Below, piece after piece: positions 60,912 through 64,000 of a stretch of 64,000 nt of DNA; positions within the stretch are counted from its first letter, which is position 1; every line of letters starts with the position of its first letter. Source of the stretch: Liquidambar formosana (Eukaryota > Streptophyta > Magnoliopsida > Saxifragales > Altingiaceae); assembly GCA_039720395.1 (NCBI GenBank), contig CM077833.1, forward strand, positions 21,339,771-21,403,770, given 5' to 3'. Made by a program: the position numbers and the translations under genes. The notes under the pieces were generated by a model. It searched no databases. It saw only the letters and a list, made by a program, of their open reading frames with translations, and was not told the DNA's origin.

Positions 60912-63722
60912 CTAAGGCTGCACCTTAACAAACCTTCTCCAGTACCAATGCTTCTCCCACACCGTGTACATTGACTCGAGAGGAACTCCTTTTGTCTCCG
61001 GCAGGAAAAAGACCACAAAAATGGACATTACAGCAATCCAGCCGGCATAGAACAGGAAAGTGGCAAATTTGAAGTGACAAAGCATTGTCAAGAATGTTTG
61101 GGATAGCACAAAGGTGGTGGCAAAATTCACAGCTACGCTTATGCTTTGGCCGGTTGGCCGGATTTTCATCGGGAATATCTCACTAGGAATGAGCCAGCTT
61201 AAGGGTCCCCATGACCAACCAAAACCTGCTGCATAGGTGCACATCAGCAGGAGTACTAATATGGCATAGCCCTTGGAGATGTTCTTGGTGCCAGAAACGC
61301 CTGTTGTAGCAGCTAGCACACAAGCTACCGCAACCTTCACAAAGATGCCACCACCACAAAAATGTGTCAAGTGGGCCAAACGTGCCCTGTTTAAATTTTC
61401 CAATCTCCACAATATTGCACTTGACTTGGAAAAACAACTCATTGGAAGACAGGCCTGGAGGCCCAAGACTTAATTCTATTCCCCACTTGTTTAGACTCAA
61501 GAGTCAAGAGCCTAACGTGGCCGCTTTAGGAGTTTTGTGGTTGCCCCCCTTGTTCTACCATTTTTCTTTAATTATTTATATTTTTCTGGGGGGCCAAACC
61601 ATAGAAGAACATATACTCATACACGCACGCAAGTGGAATCAAAACCAATACTTCTACAAACCCCACATCCATATTGGGTTGGGTTATGCCGATATACTAA
61701 AGGGTCATTGACCCTCCCTTGTTTTAAAATTGGAATGCATCACTATAGACTTAAAAAAAAATATGAGTGCAAGTCGGTCCAATTTGATTCGGTTGGTTAT
61801 CAAAATGGATCAAAATTGACCTAGGTTGGTTAATCAAACCTGAACCAAAACCAAAACCAAAACCAAAACTGAACCAACCAAGAATAAAACCAAATGAAAT
61901 TGATCAAATTGGTTTGGTTTTCGGTTTGAACAGGCCCAAATTAGACCCCTAGAAAAACGGATTAAACGCATACCTGACAGATGAGCATTTGTGCTCCACC
62001 CACAATGAATAAAAATCTTCGACCGCACCGATCGACTACAGCAGTGGACACAAGGATTGATGCCAAGTTGACCAACCCCAATATAATGGCTGCTATCAGA
62101 GCCGAGTCGCTTCCAAAGCCAACGGATTGAAACAGAACCGGCGCGTAGAAGGCAATGATGTTAATCCCAGTAAGCTGTTGAAAAAACGGTATGGCAATTG
62201 CCATCACTAGGTGGGGTCTATATTGCCTCTCGAATATGGTCACAATCGGCTCCTGATTGGCGGCTTTTGCAGCTTCGCTCACCTTAACAAGCTCAGCCAG
62301 CTCAGCTTCCACGTTGGTGTCGATTCCTCGGACTTTGCCAAGAGATTGGCGAGCCTGTGCCAGCTTGCCACGTTCCACAAGGCTACTTGGGGTGTCCGAG
62401 ATAAGGAGTGCACCAAGTGTCATGATAACAGCGGGTACTATGGCTAGGCCGAGGGAGAGGCGCCAGCCGTAGGTGAGCTTAGCAGTGCCATAATTTATGC
62501 AATTGGCTGTGACTACTCCAATGCCTATGAAGAATTGGAAGCCTGTGTTGAAGGCGCCGCGCCATTTTGGTGGTGCCATCTCCGAGAGGTATATTGGGGT
62601 AGCCTTCATTGATACATAAGAAAAAATGTCAATGTTGTGGGTAAGGTAAGTGTCAGCCCACTCGGTCTGAAAATGCATGCGTCATATGCTATTCCTAATT
62701 TGGGCAGGGCTGACCTTGAGTCCATATTGGGCCCAAATTAAGCTCTAGCAGAACTTGTCAGCTTGGGATTGTTATGGCTTAACCTATGGCTACCTTGGCC
62801 TAAAATCCTTTAGCACATATGCTAAGGTCAATATGTATAAGATGAGTTATGTTTTATAGCCCAACTCCTTTGTCCAACTCTGATCGCTCAACCCATGTGA
62901 TCACGTCAACCAATTTAAAAATTCATTAAGATTAAAATAGCCTTGAATATTGGATTTTTCAAATTTCAACAAAAATGATTTTTTTATTTCCTTTTTTCTT
63001 CGTGTTTTTAAGATGGACCGACATAGTGTGCAACGCCAATTACCACAGAAGTTGGGACAAAAAGGTTATCATATTCTATGATACAGGCGTAGTAGCATGG
63101 TTACAGCCAATGTTATTTAACATACACATATTTAAGTGGGCCATTTGATTTAGGTTTAAGATTTTTATAGTTTGGACTGGTCCGACCATTGGCCAAGCCA
63201 GGGAACGAGAATATAAGAGAAAAACTTGTGTATAATTGTGACAGGATTGATGTGGTGTCATGAGTCAATAAGAACCAAGTATAGTGAAATTATCAGAATA
63301 TTTTTTGACCTTACAATCTCACTTTGCTTGATTTTTATTGGGCCTTGACACTACGTGGCCGTGCCACAATTACATGAAAGAGATATAAAGCATCCAATTT
63401 ACCTGGTTAGTGAAACCAACCCCAAAGCCCAGCATGATCCGGCCCAATATGAGCATAGCAACATTGGCAGCCCCACCATTGATGGCAGCACCAGCAAGGA
63501 AGGTGCAGCCACCCAGCACCATGATGTTCCTGCGGCCCAAGGCTACGGTGAGGCGACTTGCTACTAGGGATGCAGCCAAGCCCGCTATGTAGAGTGAGGA
63601 TGTAAATGATGTCAAAACCTGGCTATTGTACACACAGTACATGTTTGTTTTAGCCTCTGCGGCCTTTCTTAATACTGCCGGGAAGAATTTATGGAGAAAC
63701 GGTTTCATTGTTGTTACACCTC
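60912..63722 (-). CDS. Sugar transport protein (STP), H+/monosaccharide symporter; 5' exon outside the window
   Basis: Three exons on the minus strand (63722-63403, 62603-61974, 61334-60912) give 456 aa, ending in TAG. They join in phase and lack only the first exon with TM1 (about 45-50 residues), which lies beyond 64000. The protein is a major facilitator sugar porter of the plant STP group. Visible features are GVTTMKPF at the exon start, the lid loop with [21 protein letters not shown] with the Arg linked to proton coupling, [11 protein letters not shown], the sugar-binding [14 protein letters not shown], the [14 protein letters not shown] segment and [11 protein letters not shown]. The two Cys residues that form the lid disulphide in STP10 (YC and MLCHFKF) are both present. 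It resembles the STP5 branch, from memory. Such proteins import glucose or other hexoses from the apoplast across the plasma membrane; the exact substrate is not decidable here. Confidence 0.93.
61799..61960. repeat. AACCAA/GGTTTGG-rich repeat in STP intron 3
   Basis: Runs of accaaaacc and later ttggtttggt suggest a remnant of the same kind of low-complexity sequence as inside the hAT-like element at 549-1225, but no ends or target duplication are visible. Confidence 0.4.
62604..63402 (-). other. STP intron 2
   Basis: An ordinary AT-rich 799-bp intron. No inserted element is recognised. Confidence 0.6.
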
Positions 63723-64000
63723 CTGTAATGGATGGAAAGCTTGGTTTTAGTATACGCAAAAATCGAGTAATTGGCTTTGTGGGTTATAATACCATCTAAG
63801 CTTAGAAAATGCAACATGCACCAACTCCAGCTTCAACTTCTATCCCAACTCCTATCCCAACTCCCTTATAAGAAGTTGGGTCCACACCTTAGTGCATGAT
63901 GTCATCTACATAGGTGTGAGCCTAGTCTCCTTGTAAGAAAATTGAAGTAAAAGTTGGGTCACGAAATTGACGCATACGGTGTTACTCTTCGAATAAGAAA

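Noticed and set aside
1..64000. CRISPR arrays, bacterial operons, organelle or viral insertions
   Set aside because: I saw no regularly spaced repeats of CRISPR type, no prokaryotic gene organisation, and no organellar or viral coding sequence that I could recognise.

Overview
This is a window of nuclear DNA from a flowering plant, most likely a woody eudicot. The evidence is split genes with GT-AG introns, AT-rich intergenic DNA full of plant transposons (solo LTR, MULE-like, hAT-like and Tourist-like elements, LINE tails, a SINE), and proteins that match plant families closely. I cannot name the species. I joined exons by hand, using splice signals, reading-frame phase and family knowledge. 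No transcript data were available.

Layout from left to right. (1) A 0.68-kb hAT-like element at 549-1225. (2) A TMEM135/Tim17-family membrane protein on the minus strand, 2038-7926, 8 exons, 494 aa, with one probable GC-AG intron. (3) A mitochondrial carrier of the BTL3 type on the minus strand, 9465-16408, 4 exons, 445 aa. Its 4.2-kb first intron holds a 5'-truncated LINE with an 18-bp target duplication, and its second intron holds a long hairpin between (TA)n/(CA)n tracts. (4) A transposon-rich block, 16.4-23.8 kb: a 2.6-kb solo LTR with a perfect 5-bp duplication, two MULE-like elements and a tRNA-type SINE. (5) The synaptonemal-complex transverse filament gene ZYP1 on the plus strand, 24168-32846, 18 exons, 876 aa, with a TATA box only about 84 bp downstream of a MULE-like insertion and a 5' UTR made of about 41-bp repeats carrying TAGGGTTT boxes. 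(6) A gene-free stretch, 32.9-37.3 kb. (7) A small single-pass membrane protein of unknown function on the minus strand, 37286-37703, 104 aa. (8) A MULE-like element, 37973-39031. (9) A CCR4-type poly(A) deadenylase on the plus strand, 39901-47917, 11 exons. All catalytic motifs are present, but one extra base in exon 4 creates a frameshift and an in-frame TGA. (10) A WW-domain, CFL1-like protein on the minus strand, 50190-51000, 2 exons, 220 aa. (11) A 10-kb gene-poor stretch with a Tourist-like element and two MULE-like elements. (12) The 3' three exons of an STP-type monosaccharide/H+ symporter on the minus strand, 60912-63722. Its first exon lies beyond the right edge.

The genes look like unrelated single-copy neighbours: organelle transport, meiosis, mRNA decay, epidermal regulation and sugar uptake. 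There is no sign of an operon-like or biosynthetic cluster. The most unusual points are the broken CCR4 reading frame, the transposon next to the ZYP1 core promoter, the intronic hairpin in the carrier gene, and two terminal-inverted-repeat families that each occur more than once.
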